A DNA stretch of 64,000 nucleotides. Origin: Antilocapra americana. Lineage: Eukaryota > Chordata > Mammalia > Artiodactyla > Antilocapridae. The stretch is taken from NCBI GenBank assembly GCA_007570785.1, contig ML664199.1, forward strand, positions 15,681,018 to 15,745,017, written 5' to 3'. Below, piece by piece: positions 9,959 to 20,395 of the stretch. Within the stretch, counting starts at the first letter, position 1; every line of letters starts with the position of its first letter. The notes beneath the pieces are model-generated. The model ran no database searches, was not told where the DNA came from, and was given only the letters and a program-made list of their open reading frames with translations. The translations under genes were made by a program, and so were the position numbers.

Positions 9959-10204
9959 TGGGGATTTATTTTCTTCTGTAATATGGTTGTAGTAGGACTA
10001 CAGGCCCGGGGTAACTATGTAACTCTTAGGTAGGAAACCCTAGTCAAAGCTTTTGTCTATGTGAAGTCTCATTTCATCTCTAGTAAAATAAGAAAGGGCA
10101 GATAGTTCTCGAATGTATTCTATCTCTAATATTCTGTAATATGTAATATGCATGGCTGTCTAGCCGAATTGATTTCAGTACTAAAAACACTGCAGAGTTT
10201 AGGG

Positions 10205-10825
10205 CAACTGCCTTCACCTAACGAACTGAGTCTGTACTGTGTACAAAACTTTGTTCTAGGCGTTGCAGCTATAATGGTACATAAAAGGATGAGTTCGCTG
10301 ATCTCACAGAGGTGATATTCTGGTGGGGACGGTGTGGGGGGGAGAGATAAGGAAAAACATATGAATACATATTATATACGTTAGTTATTGACTGTAAAAG
10401 CTAACAGAGCAGCAAGCAGAACAGAAAGCTTTAGTTAAGGTCAGTGAAAAGGCCTGGTAGAGGAAGAGCCATTTAGCATGAGATCAGACGGTATAAGAAT
10501 TAGCTAAAGGAACTGGGTTTCAAGCAGAAGCAGTTAAGTGCGGAGTCTTAAAGGTTTAAATGTGCCTGGCGTGTCTGGGGAACAGAAGGAATCCATGCCC
10601 TCAGGTGCAGTGATCCAGGGAGGTGGGGTATGAAAAGCAAATAAGGAGGCAGGCAGAAAACACACTACAGGCGAGGCGGCACATCTGGGCTGCAGTGAGG
10701 AGTTAGGCTGTTATTCTAAGCGCAGTGGGAGGCAATAGTCTGGAGATTTTCACCATGGCAAGAATCTGCTTAGGTTTAGCTTTTGTAAAGATCACACTGG
10801 CTTTTCTGTAGAGAATGCCTTCCTT
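10205..10825 (-). mobile_element. L2 LINE fragment (antisense)
   Basis: Ancient mammalian L2 3' region. Recognisable blocks are 'ttctaggcgttgcagctataatggtacata' near 10,255, 'gtgcctggcgtgtctggggaacag' near 10,562 and 'agatcacactggctt' near 10,790, spaced as in antisense L2. It is highly diverged and has no coding potential. The 240 bases between the provirus and this element show nothing. Confidence 0.75.
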
Positions 10826-11477
10826 GAGTTTTTATGTTAAACAACTTTGGGCCCAATCACCTACAGAGATCTTAGTAAAATGCTTCTTATAGTCATTGCT
10901 TCAAACCTTGACTTAATACAGAAAGAGGGGAATGAACAAATTCCGCAAAAACCTAACATAGGAAGAAGAGTCAGTAAAGCCAATTGTATGGTATTTTGTG
11001 TGTGTGTCTGTGTTTAGGCAATTTTCTCTGTCAGAATATCTCCTTTTTTTTCCTAAAGAGAGGGAAGAGAGAGGCTCAATAATTTTAGCAAAATCAAGGA
11101 GTATCTTCAGCTCAGTTTTGGTTTCTGAAATGGGTTGAGAAGTACCAAACTCTATCAGTGTCTTTCAGTGCAATGGGTCAGCATGAGACTTCTGCAATTT
11201 AGAAGCACTCTAGGTCCCATCCCCTGAGCTTCAGTTTTGTAACTGAAGCTTCCCCAGGCCTGAATTGTTAAAGGACTCCTTCACCTGACTGTGAAGTGGC
11301 CCCAGTGCAATTAGGGTCACTCAGCAGAAGAGAATCACACACACATACAGACACACACACACTCAGGTGTACACAGCTAGTTATTTTCTATCTACCGGAT
11401 TTTACATATCAAGCCAAGTTTTTGCTCAGCCCTGTAGCCCACCACTTCCACATTCCTGGATTCTACTAATTCCCATT
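10826..11477. other. Non-repeat DNA, no gene seen
   Basis: A short (CA)n run lies at about 11,337-11,362. Nothing else is recognised. Confidence 0.55.
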
Positions 11478-11747
11478 ACAATTGCTTCTAGGCAACCTAC
11501 AGAGACAGAGTTTTATTCCCTATCTAGCCTGAAGATAGATTGTTTCTACTATATTTTAGATATATTCAGATCCCTTTTACTTCTAAGTGTTACACAAATA
11601 TTAAAAGTGCTAGAAACAGCTGTTCATTGGATGCTTCTAAACTCATGAAATGAATCAGTAGACATGACATCTGATTGGCAAAATTTCTCTTCACAATTTT
11701 ATTGCATCTGACAATTGATAATCACTACTATTTTAGTATTATTTGAC
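11478..11747. repeat. Direct repeat unit, copy 1 (about 270 bp)
   Basis: Begins at 'aattgcttctaggca' and ends at 'tattatttga'. It aligns end to end with 12,812-13,081, offset about 1,334 bp. By hand I count about 31 differences in 267 positions (near 12 percent), with almost no indels. The flanks do not align. It is not a repeat family I know. Either this is an old local duplication or two copies of an unlisted repeat. Confidence 0.85.
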
Positions 11748-12811
11748 CTCAAGCTTACAACATTTTATCACAGGTTAATGGGTAAGGTTTCAAATCTTCA
11801 CATTTCACAGATTTTAGAACTTGGAGATTTAAATGAGTTTCCAAGGCCACAGATAAGTATTTTAGGGAGCCCAGGCTCCCTGTTGTTAGAACTGGGCTCT
11901 TGTGACTACATTCCACAAAAATAAACCTGCTTCTAAATTGGTTTTTATTCTCATCTAGAGGTTGAAAGTGCCTGGGACTTAGGAAAATGATTATTTATCT
12001 TACATTCTGACAGCATGTTGCTGCCATTCTTGTGATTTACTATGGAATGGAGAAAACATTGCCAACCAAGCATGTCAAAGCCATATCTCATTATACATTC
12101 CATTTGCTCTTCAGAGCATGGCCCTTAGTATATATGTACATATGCAGTTTCTATTGTAGCAATAAAATAAAATAAGCCAACTTGGCTCTTTTACCTAGTG
12201 AAGGCCTTTAAATGTATGCAGCCTCTGGGATAAATCAAACGCTTCCCTGGATATTTGGATTATAGACATTCTTTGGATGGCAGGATCCTCAGACTTCTAC
12301 AAGAAAATAAACACAAAATAAGCAATGGTTTCTTACTGATGCTTTATTCTCACTGTCTCTCTAGAGCCCCAGATTCATCTGATGTCTGTCTTCACAACTG
12401 GATTATATCTCCATTTCTAGAGAGGCTTTCTCCGTTCAGATGCCAAAAAGAATACCACTAGCAGTATTTTGTCCAACCTGTGTGTTTTGCAAGTGCAATG
12501 AGAGGGTGAGTTTTCTCTTTATCTTTTTAAATTTTACTTCATCAATCATTCTTGTTTGGCAAAGCAATCTCCTCTTAATACAGGAGGCTTCTTGAGATCA
12601 ATATTCCAGATTACAAAATGATAGAAATTAAGATGGTTGATTCAAAAAATAGTCTGTTCTGGAGTCAGATGTCAGCTACTGATTATGAAGATAAAAGCAT
12701 ATTGGATCTATTTATGGGGAGTTCTTCTGGGTATTTGGTGTGTTCAGAGGTAAAGGGATGGAGAGCAAAATTTGCTGTCACTGTGGCTTCACTTTATGCT
12801 CAGTACCTGCT
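11748..12811. other. Spacer between the two direct repeats, no gene seen
   Basis: About 1.06 kb with no recognised repeat. Two frames of about 65-68 codons (12,255-12,461 and 12,618-12,815) are no longer than expected by chance and show no known domain. Confidence 0.5.
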
Positions 12812-13081
12812 ATAATTGCTTCTAGGCACCCTGCAGAGATGGAGTTTTATTTCCTTACCTAGCCTGAAGACAGATCATTTCTATTATATTTTAGATATAC
12901 TCAGATCCCTTTTACTTCTAAGTGTTTCACAAATATTAAAAATGTTAAAAACAATTGTTCATTGGATGCTTCTAAACTTATGAAATGAATCAGTAGACAT
13001 GACATCTGAGCAGCAAAATTTTTCCTCACAATTTTACTGCATTTGGCAATTGATAATTACTACTATTTTAATATTATTTGA
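12812..13081. repeat. Direct repeat unit, copy 2 (about 270 bp)
   Basis: Partner of 11,478-11,747 in the same orientation. The right edge runs into a TAAT-rich low-complexity stretch (13,080-13,150). Confidence 0.85.
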
Positions 13082-14359
13082 TAAATATTAAATAGTTAAT
13101 ATATTACTACTATTTAATATTATTTAATATTAAATGCCATTTAATACTATTTTGATATAAACAAACAATTCAGCATACAATGTTGGCTTGTGATTGAGCA
13201 TACAATGTTGCTTTGCCTTTTATTGTTTTATTGCTTTTGCTATTTGAGCATATTATGCATTAGCTCCTCAGCAGGGAAATTTAAAGAGTGTTATGCTATT
13301 TATTTGAAGAGTCATATAATTATGAATTGATTTACTAGCCATTGTAATGCTACAAATGATAATTAATTTATTTGCATAATATGTAGTTCCATAGAAGTTC
13401 AATTATAATAAAGCATTTGCTAAATGTACCATGACAATAGTGTTTCCAGAGAGGGTGAAAGTATGAGGCTGAAATCTCTTTAGTCTGTCAGTATGTGGTC
13501 GTCATCACAGGCAATCTCTTCAATTCAAGATAGAAGGGAGGTTTCATTAGTTCATGGTTTACTCATCTACATTTTTTTTTAATTTTAAAATGTGATAATC
13601 AGTCTCTTTCAAATATACTAAGAAAATCATATGGAATTGAGAATATTGATTCAGTTAATAGTCGAAATCCTTTGAGTCAAGTCTGGGATAGAGATATATA
13701 ATTACTTTCAATTTTGCCTGAACAATGAGCTAGCAGGTTCCTGGTCCGGACCTTGTACTCATGTCAGCTTCCATAGTTTGATGGGCTCCTTCCCTCAGTT
13801 AGCATATGGAGGAATGGAAATTGGAACGCTGTAAATCCTTATTGTTTGAAAACACAGATTAGCACTGGAAGAAAGTTCCAGGTGTTAGTTCCAGCTTCCC
13901 AGACAGTAGCTCTAAGCAGGTGACATAAAAAGCCAGACTGTCTTGGACCAAAGTGTTCTGAGTAATCCTCCACTAAAAATAATGCTTTTCCACCCTTGCC
14001 TATGAAAAAGGAAGAATCCCTCTTCTGGTTTATAGGTGCATCTAGCATATCTAGCTGAGTACCTTGGCCCCAGTTTGCCTCTCTGGGAAGGAGGAAAGAT
14101 GTACAACCAGGGTACTTCTGCTTTGCTGACAGAATCTTGTTAGTTTTTCCTTTCCAAAAAAAAAATCTATTCCTCCAAACATGCCATGTAACAGACTGGA
14201 TTGTGTGCTGAACTGTGATGAAAAACAGACTGTAACACAGGTAGGAATTATTTTACACAATAGCTGTCAACTCTACCTACAGGACAATTTATTGTATCTA
14301 TTGCTTATCTCTACCTAAAAGCTCCATGTGGGCAGGAATCATTTCACTGTGCTTCGTAA
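13082..14359. other. AT-rich stretch, then non-repeat DNA
   Basis: 13,080-13,150 is built from repeated 'tatttaatatta' words. The phrase 'gcatacaatgttg' occurs twice (about 13,172 and 13,198). 14,265-14,355 has a weak resemblance to an L2 3' end. No gene is seen. Confidence 0.5.
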
Positions 14360-15265
14360 GTATGGTATGTTGTCTATTTTCATTCATTTCAAAATATTTT
14401 CTAATTTTCCTACTGATTTTCTCTTTGATCCATTAGTTATTTAGGAGTGTAATGTTTAATTTTCACATATTTGTGACCTGTCCACATTTCCCTTTGCTAT
14501 TGATTTCTAATTTTTTTTTTACATTTTTGTCAGAGACTATACTTTGTACATCAATCATTTTAAATATATTAAGACTTGTTTCATGAGATTCTATAAGGTC
14601 TTCTTTGAAAATGTTTCACGTGCATTTGAGAATATATGTTTTGCTACTGTATGGAGTATTGTGTAGATATCTATTGAGTCTAGGCAGTTTATAGTGTTGT
14701 TCAAGTTGTTGATCCTCTGGATAACTGTTCTAATTATTGAAAATGAAATACTAACATTACCAACTACCAGTGCTGTATTGTCTTTTCTTTAAAATTCTGT
14801 CATATATTGTCCCATGTATTTTGAAGCTCTGGTGTTAGATCCATATATGTTTACTACTGTTATGTCTTCTTGATGATGGAGTGACACTTTTATCATTAGG
14901 AAATATTTTTCTTTTTCTCTACAAGGAATTTTTTTCTTAAACCCTATGTTGTCTGAAATGAGCATGGCCACTCCAGATCTCTGTTTATTTGGCATATAAG
15001 TTCTATTCATTTACAGTTAGATCATTTTTAATTCATTCTTCTAATCTCTGTCCCTTAATTGAACCATTTTAATTTGTTTCCATTTAAATTAATTATTTAT
15101 AATTATGATTTACATCTTTCATTTTGCTATTTGTTGTTTACATGTGTTATGAATTGTTGTTCCCAAAGTCCTCTATTAATGCTTTGATTTGTACTGAAGA
15201 GATGATTTTAGTGCATCATTTTAACTGCTCTGTTTTGCATTGCTATAGTATTTTTTAAAAATTTA
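14360..15265 (-). mobile_element. Ancient L1 (L1M type), ORF2 endonuclease region, antisense
   Basis: An old L1 read on the minus strand. The frame 15,010-14,789 encodes part of the ORF2 apurinic-endonuclease-like domain, with 'RSGVAMLISD' and 'QEDITVVNIYGSN', the segment holding one conserved strand-loop of the nuclease. The rest of the 900 bp is frame-broken. It is much more diverged than the L1 at 34.6 kb. Flanking sequence at 15,266-15,560 may belong to the 5' part of an L1 but I cannot prove it. Confidence 0.8.
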
Positions 15266-16741
15266 TTCAAAAGACTATGATTAATACTTAATGTATGATA
15301 ATGTACACTAAAAAAGACAATGTATCTATTTTTTTGTTTATAATCTTTTCTCCTGTCTGATTTAGAAGGCAACTACATAAGCAATAACAATTGGTAACAA
15401 TCTCTGTTGATAAACACACAATTTATGTAAATGCAATTTATGACAATGACAGTACAAAGGAAAGAGAGATCAGAGTTGTATAGGAGCTTGGTATGATTGT
15501 GCAAGCATGCCTTCAAAACTCCAGCAGGAAGGGTTATAGTTCTACCTTAGCTTTCACTTCCTATTTGCACAGAGCCTCAAGGTTAGTCTATTTGAGAGTT
15601 TCAGCTCTTCCTTGGTCTTTCCAGGACATATACAGAGCCCATATGTGCAAGGACTTCTATGTTCATAAGTATGTATCAAAGTATTTTAATGTACCTTATG
15701 GACATCTAAATTTCTAGATAATTCTATTATTCTCATTGATTTTATGGGAAGCAGGTTTTCAGAGATCTTTATCCCACCATTCCTGCTGATACTCTATGAC
15801 ATTCACTATTTTAACCATTAACTAAAAGATTATGCCACATAATTGCTTAGGCAAATAGCAAATGTCTCTTCCCTGCCCTATCCCCCACTGAATGACAAAA
15901 TTACTGGAATGACTATTTCTTATCATTCAACTAAGTTATATGCTACATCTTGACATCTAAGCTCAAAATAAATGATGGTTTAGTATACACAGGATTTTAT
16001 AGAGATATTTCTGTAAATGGAAAGTAGAAACTATCTTCTGGTTAAAGTTCCTTCATACGCCCATTTATTCCAGTGGCTTGCTTAAAGCTCAGAGTCTTTA
16101 ATCCCATTTATTATAAGAACAAATTTGTGCAGATAATGACCCTGCATTTGACTTATGGCTGCTTCATATCTTTCCTTTAAAGAAAATTTCTCATGTGTAG
16201 GAAATGCTCTGACTCTGAGTAGTTGAATTCCAGGGGCATCTGCTGAGATTTAGTTATTCTCTGCAAATGAGATTTTTCCAGTTAAATCCTCATTGTCCTT
16301 AGGAAAGACTCCATCAGTCTCTTAGCACATAACTCTATTCAATGAGTTAGAAATAAATTTAAAATGTATTTTCATTAAACATGGTATTGTAAATTACCTT
16401 AATGATAATTTAGCCTGATCTGTATTCTAGAAATAATACTGCTATGGCAGAAAACTAACAAAACTGGTGTTGCTTAATTTGTTTTGAGTTGTCACCATTA
16501 GTTTTATTTTGTGATGAGTGACTATGCCATGGGAATTTTAAAGTTGGACTTTATTCTCATAGAAGTAAATCTTTTTTAAGTATGTGGGATGTAGTTAATC
16601 CCCTCTGACAGAAGCTGGGGGACACTTGAAAATATGTAGTTAAGGCGGCACCCTTAATAGTAGCATATATTCTATATTGTAGTAGAAACTGAGAAATGAA
16701 TTCGTTACTGATGAAAGATTTCATAGGTAATCTATATATTG
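15266..16741. other. Mostly non-repeat DNA, no gene seen
   Basis: 15,270-15,560 has some L1-like wording. A 74-codon frame at 15,493-15,717 shows no recognised domain and is taken as chance. Confidence 0.5.
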
Positions 16742-16745
16742 CTTC

Positions 16746-17266
16746 TGAAGGAGGAAACAGAACAGGCCGTATCTTGAAAGCAGGACCCCATCCTAGGCCA
16801 GACTGGGGACTTAGAACTATATGCCCAGCATGTGTGGAAAGGAGGTACCAACTGGAAAACCAGGCCCCTGGAAGGAAGAGCCCCAGGGCTCTCCATCCAT
16901 CGCCTAAAAGAATACCCTAATTATCTATGTAACCGAATAGAGTCATACATTCTATTATGCTTATTGGGGTATGACCACAGGCCTATTGATAATTGTCCAC
17001 TGTTAACTACCTAGGCCTAAGGCATATGAATCAAGGGTTAACTTTGATTGTGTCTTTCTTTTCCTTTGTCAGACTAGTTTCAGGGAATTTGGGGAGGTGG
17101 GTTTGGGCACATACACTTAGGGTGCATAAGGTTTTCACAAAAACTGGTCAGGGGTCCTTGGCTAAGAGGAGATTTTGCCTTGGGCCTGCTGGGGTAATAA
17201 ACTGCACTCCACTATCTGCATTGTCCTTCTAAATGAGTTTGTTTCCTGGAATGCATGGCTACAACA
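16746..17266 (+). repeat. Solo LTR related to the 3.5-10 kb provirus
   Basis: 521 bp, TG at 16,746 to CA at 17,266, flanked by 4-bp duplications CTTC (16,742-16,745 and 17,267-17,270). Its U5 and R parts align clearly with the minus-strand LTRs of the provirus: 'aaggttttcacaaaa', 'ggggtccttggc' and the end 'gtttcctgga...ggctacaaca'. U3 is more diverged. No proviral genes remain, so it arose by recombination between two LTRs. It lies in the opposite orientation to the provirus. Confidence 0.9.
17196..17201 (+). promoter_or_regulatory. AATAAA polyadenylation signal of the solo LTR
   Basis: Perfect hexamer about 70 bp before the LTR end. The TATA position upstream reads 'gcataagg' (about 17,124), a weakened box, so promoter activity is doubtful. 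Confidence 0.75.
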
Positions 17267-17394
17267 CTTCTATAAATGATAAAAGGCCTATATTTACTAT
17301 ATGGCTACAATTATCCTACTTCTGCTTGATAACATAGTAAGTGCAGTAGTAAACTTGGAACAGCATAGAATGGAGATTAACAGTGTTTGCTTTG

Positions 17395-17524
17395 TGAGTT
17401 GTCTGTTAGTCGCTCAGTCATGTTCGCCTCTTTGCAACTCCATGTACTATAGCTCACCAGGGTCCTCTGTCCATGGAAATCTCCAGGCAAGAATATTGGA
17501 GTGGGTTGCCATTTCCTTCTCCAT
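17395..17524 (-). mobile_element. Bov-A type SINE (antisense)
   Basis: A single-unit antisense SINE flanked by 11-bp target duplications TGTTTGCTTTG (17,384-17,394 and 17,525-17,535). Confidence 0.92.
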
Positions 17525-17647
17525 TGTTTGCTTTGGATCATCTTAATTTACATCTGTGTTCCCAGTTTAATGATTAGCAGGGTCCCTTTCAACTCTCAAA
17601 ATTATCTCAGTTTGGATGTTAAAAGATTACATAGCTAGCCTAGTTAA

Positions 17648-17850
17648 AAACACAGTCTCTGAAACAGTTTTTTGTAGATACAAATCTACATTCTTTTATT
17701 TTCTGCCTGTGTGAAATGTAATCTAGCTTTTCTATGCCTCAGTTTTCTAATCAATAAAATGGGAATGGCAATAGCATCTGCCTAACAGGGTTGTGAAAAT
17801 TCAATGTCTGTAAGGCTCTTGGAACAGTACCTGGCACTCAGCATATGCCC
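17648..17850 (+). mobile_element. MIR SINE
   Basis: Sense MIR with the core phrases 'cctcagttttctaatcaataaaatggg' and 'gggttgtgaaaattcaatg', and the 3' part 'acagtacctggcactcagcatatg'. It is ancient and diverged. Confidence 0.85.
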
Positions 17851-19055
17851 TGTATCGAATCTCTTGTACCACATGCAATAAATGCAATATCTAAATTGCA
17901 TTCATTAAAAAGGTTTCTATTGCCCCATGGTACCAGTTGACTTCAAATTAATTCTTTAAGGGAGAATAAAGACAGAGAAGGAAACAGCACCAGCAAAATG
18001 CTATGAAATATAATGAATGAAGTTAGTAAGAAAAGCAGGAGGTATTGTCATGAGTAGTACTGAACTCTATCTCCCCCTCCAGGACAGAAACACCTTATAT
18101 TAAAAATGAAAGCAATATTCCATTATCTTTGTTATCAATTCACAAGTTTACATCTTTCTTGATCTGGGGCTATCACAGGCCACTCCAGATTTGCCATAGT
18201 AATATCTGAAAACCTTAGGCAATGCATAGCACTATTTCTTTGCTTGAAAACCTCTGAAGTTGAGAATTGTGCCTTCTGGTCCCCAGAGTATTCAATTTGC
18301 ATTTCTAATGATTATAGTAACACCATTGTACTTAAAGCTCCCACCTTGGGATAAATGTAAATCTCTATCTATTTCATCCCTGCTTGGAGCTGTTCATTTC
18401 AATAGAAAATACAAGAACAGCCTTTTACCTAAAGGCCACCACCTAGAACACACACACTCGGAATAGTTAACAAAGGATTTGGAGGAAGGTGATACAAGTC
18501 TTACTGCCTTGCCTGAACAGAAGTGGAACAATACTAAATTGTACTTTTTATTATCTTGTGTTGAGAGATTTTTCCTGACTCATATATTCTGTTCACATTC
18601 TAAGGATGCAGAAGTGCCTGCAACAAAGCTTCAGTAACTTCTCTCTCTAATACATCAGTGCCAGTCAAGAATATGACAAGAGACAATAGCAAAACCAGTT
18701 CTGAATTGCAAACTGACAATATGATTTTTCCCTTTAGAAGTGAAAAGGGAACTCGATAGTCTCATTAAAGATATAGCTTATAGGCTCATGGAGTGAGAGG
18801 AGATTTTTAGGTAGATAGAGCTCTAATTCAATAGTTTACCTTAATAAAAAAATTAATACATGATACAGACATTAGTGCTAGCTAAAGAGAAACAGAGGCA
18901 GAATTGCAACAGCTGTAGAATGGTTTGATTTTATTCCCTTACCTGTTCTACTTAAGCTTTCCTTTTGTCAATAAGATTTAAACATGGTACAAAATGTAGA
19001 AGCTTCTCTTCTTTTTCTTCTTTAAGAGTTCAGAGGAACCTAGCTACCCAACAGT
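17851..19055. other. Non-repeat DNA, no gene seen
   Basis: No recognised repeat or gene. Open frames are under 70 codons. Confidence 0.55.
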
Positions 19056-19065
19056 AGTGATATCT

Positions 19066-19312
19066 GTGTGCTTAGTCGCTCAGTCATGTCCAATTCTTTG
19101 TGACCCCATGGACTGTAGCCCGCTAGGCTCCTCTGTCCATGGGATTCTCAAGGCAAGAATACTGGAGTGGGTTGCCATGCCCTCATCCAGGGATTCTTCC
19201 CAACCCAGGTCTCCCACAGTTCAGGCGAATTCTTTACCAACTAAGGCACCAGCGAAGCCCAAGAATACTGGAGTGGGTAGCCTATCACTGCTCCAGGGGA
19301 ACTTTCTGACCC
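19066..19312 (-). mobile_element. Bov-tA SINE, long form (antisense)
   Basis: Contains the Bov-A body and a second tRNA-like block. Target duplications are approximate, 'agtgatatct' at 19,056-19,065 and 'agtgatct' at 19,313-19,320, with a 2-base gap. Confidence 0.85.
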
Positions 19313-19320
19313 AGTGATCT

Positions 19321-19900
19321 TCTTCACTACAAATGGCCTCACCATCCACTGTGGATGGTGGATGGGACATGAGTCTTGCCCTTTGAGTAAACAATGTCAC
19401 AGAGAACTTTGTTTTGAGATTCTGTCATTTTTCAGGCTGCATAGAGTCCTGGGTTCCACTCTGTTCTTTGCAGTGAAAGCAACAGTGACCAGAGAAAGTG
19501 CACCAAGGAATCTGGGTACTAAGGAGTTCTGTGTAATAAAGGTGTCTAGCATACTGCTTCCTAAGTTAACTGCTATTTGAAGAGAAGGACACTACTTCAA
19601 ACAGAAAAAATTATCTTGCATGGCTCTGAGAGCTCCTGTAGAAGGCATTAAGAGAGCAGTTTGTGAATTAAAGATATCTGCTAGATGTCTTGGGATAGCT
19701 ATGGGCACTGGGCAAATAGGGAACTCAGTAAATATGGACAACTTTAAGTATCTCTTATCAGATAATAGTCTATTTACTTTTTCCACCGATGAACTGGTTG
19801 CTTGAGCTATTTACATTATGTAGTAGGCCATGGCATTCATTTTATTTTGGAAAAGCAGACCTAATAAAGGTAGTGAGGAAAAGAATTTTGAAAAAAAAAG
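19321..19900. other. Non-repeat DNA, no gene seen
   Basis: Overlapping frames on both strands (19,592-19,805) are shadows of each other with no known domain. Confidence 0.5.
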
Positions 19901-19960
19901 AGTGTGTGTCTATATGTATACATATACACACATATACATACATGTATATATATACACTCA
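19901..19960. repeat. (TG)/(TA)/(CA) microsatellite
   Basis: Mixed TG, TA and CA dinucleotides immediately left of a SINE. Confidence 0.85.
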
Positions 19961-19967
19961 TACTGCT

Positions 19968-20074
19968 GCTGCTGCTAAGTTGCTTCAGTCGTGACCGACT
20001 CTGTGCGACCCCAGAGATGGCAGCCCACCAGGCTCTGCCGTCCCTGGGATTCTCCAGGCAAGAACACTGGAGTG
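19968..20074 (-). mobile_element. Bov-A2 half unit (antisense)
   Basis: Begins with (CTG)4 and the 'gcttcagtcgtgaccgactctgtgcgacccc' box and ends at 'gaacactggagtg'. It is inserted in or beside the dinucleotide repeat; CA units also follow it. Confidence 0.88.
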
Positions 20075-20189
20075 TACACACACAATTGTATAGACAAATG
20101 TCATCATCTTATAGAACCAGTTCTCATTTCTCTTCTCACTTTGAGACTGTCAAGTAATGTCTTATAAATGACCCTTAGATTTAGGATGC

Positions 20190-20395
20190 CCTGTTTCGTA
20201 TCCCATACCTACCTTTAGCAGCTGTGTGATCTCAGGTAAGTTACTTAACATCTCTGTATTTCAGTGTCCTTACCTATAAAATGTGAACAACCCCAACTAC
20301 TCACAGAAGTGTCAGTACTAAAAATCGTGAGTGTTACATTATATTATCCATGTTAAACACTTAGAAAAGTACCAGGAACATTATAAAATCTCCAG
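20190..20395 (+). mobile_element. MIR SINE
   Basis: Sense MIR with 'gctgtgtgatctcaggtaagttacttaacatctctgtatttcagtg', then 'acacttagaaaagtaccaggaac'. Confidence 0.82.

Noticed and set aside
11337..11362. (CA)n run as a regulatory site
   Set aside because: Ordinary short microsatellite with no other signal around it.
13080..13150. AT-rich repeated words that could look like an origin or a matrix attachment site
   Set aside because: Low-complexity sequence alone is no evidence of either function.
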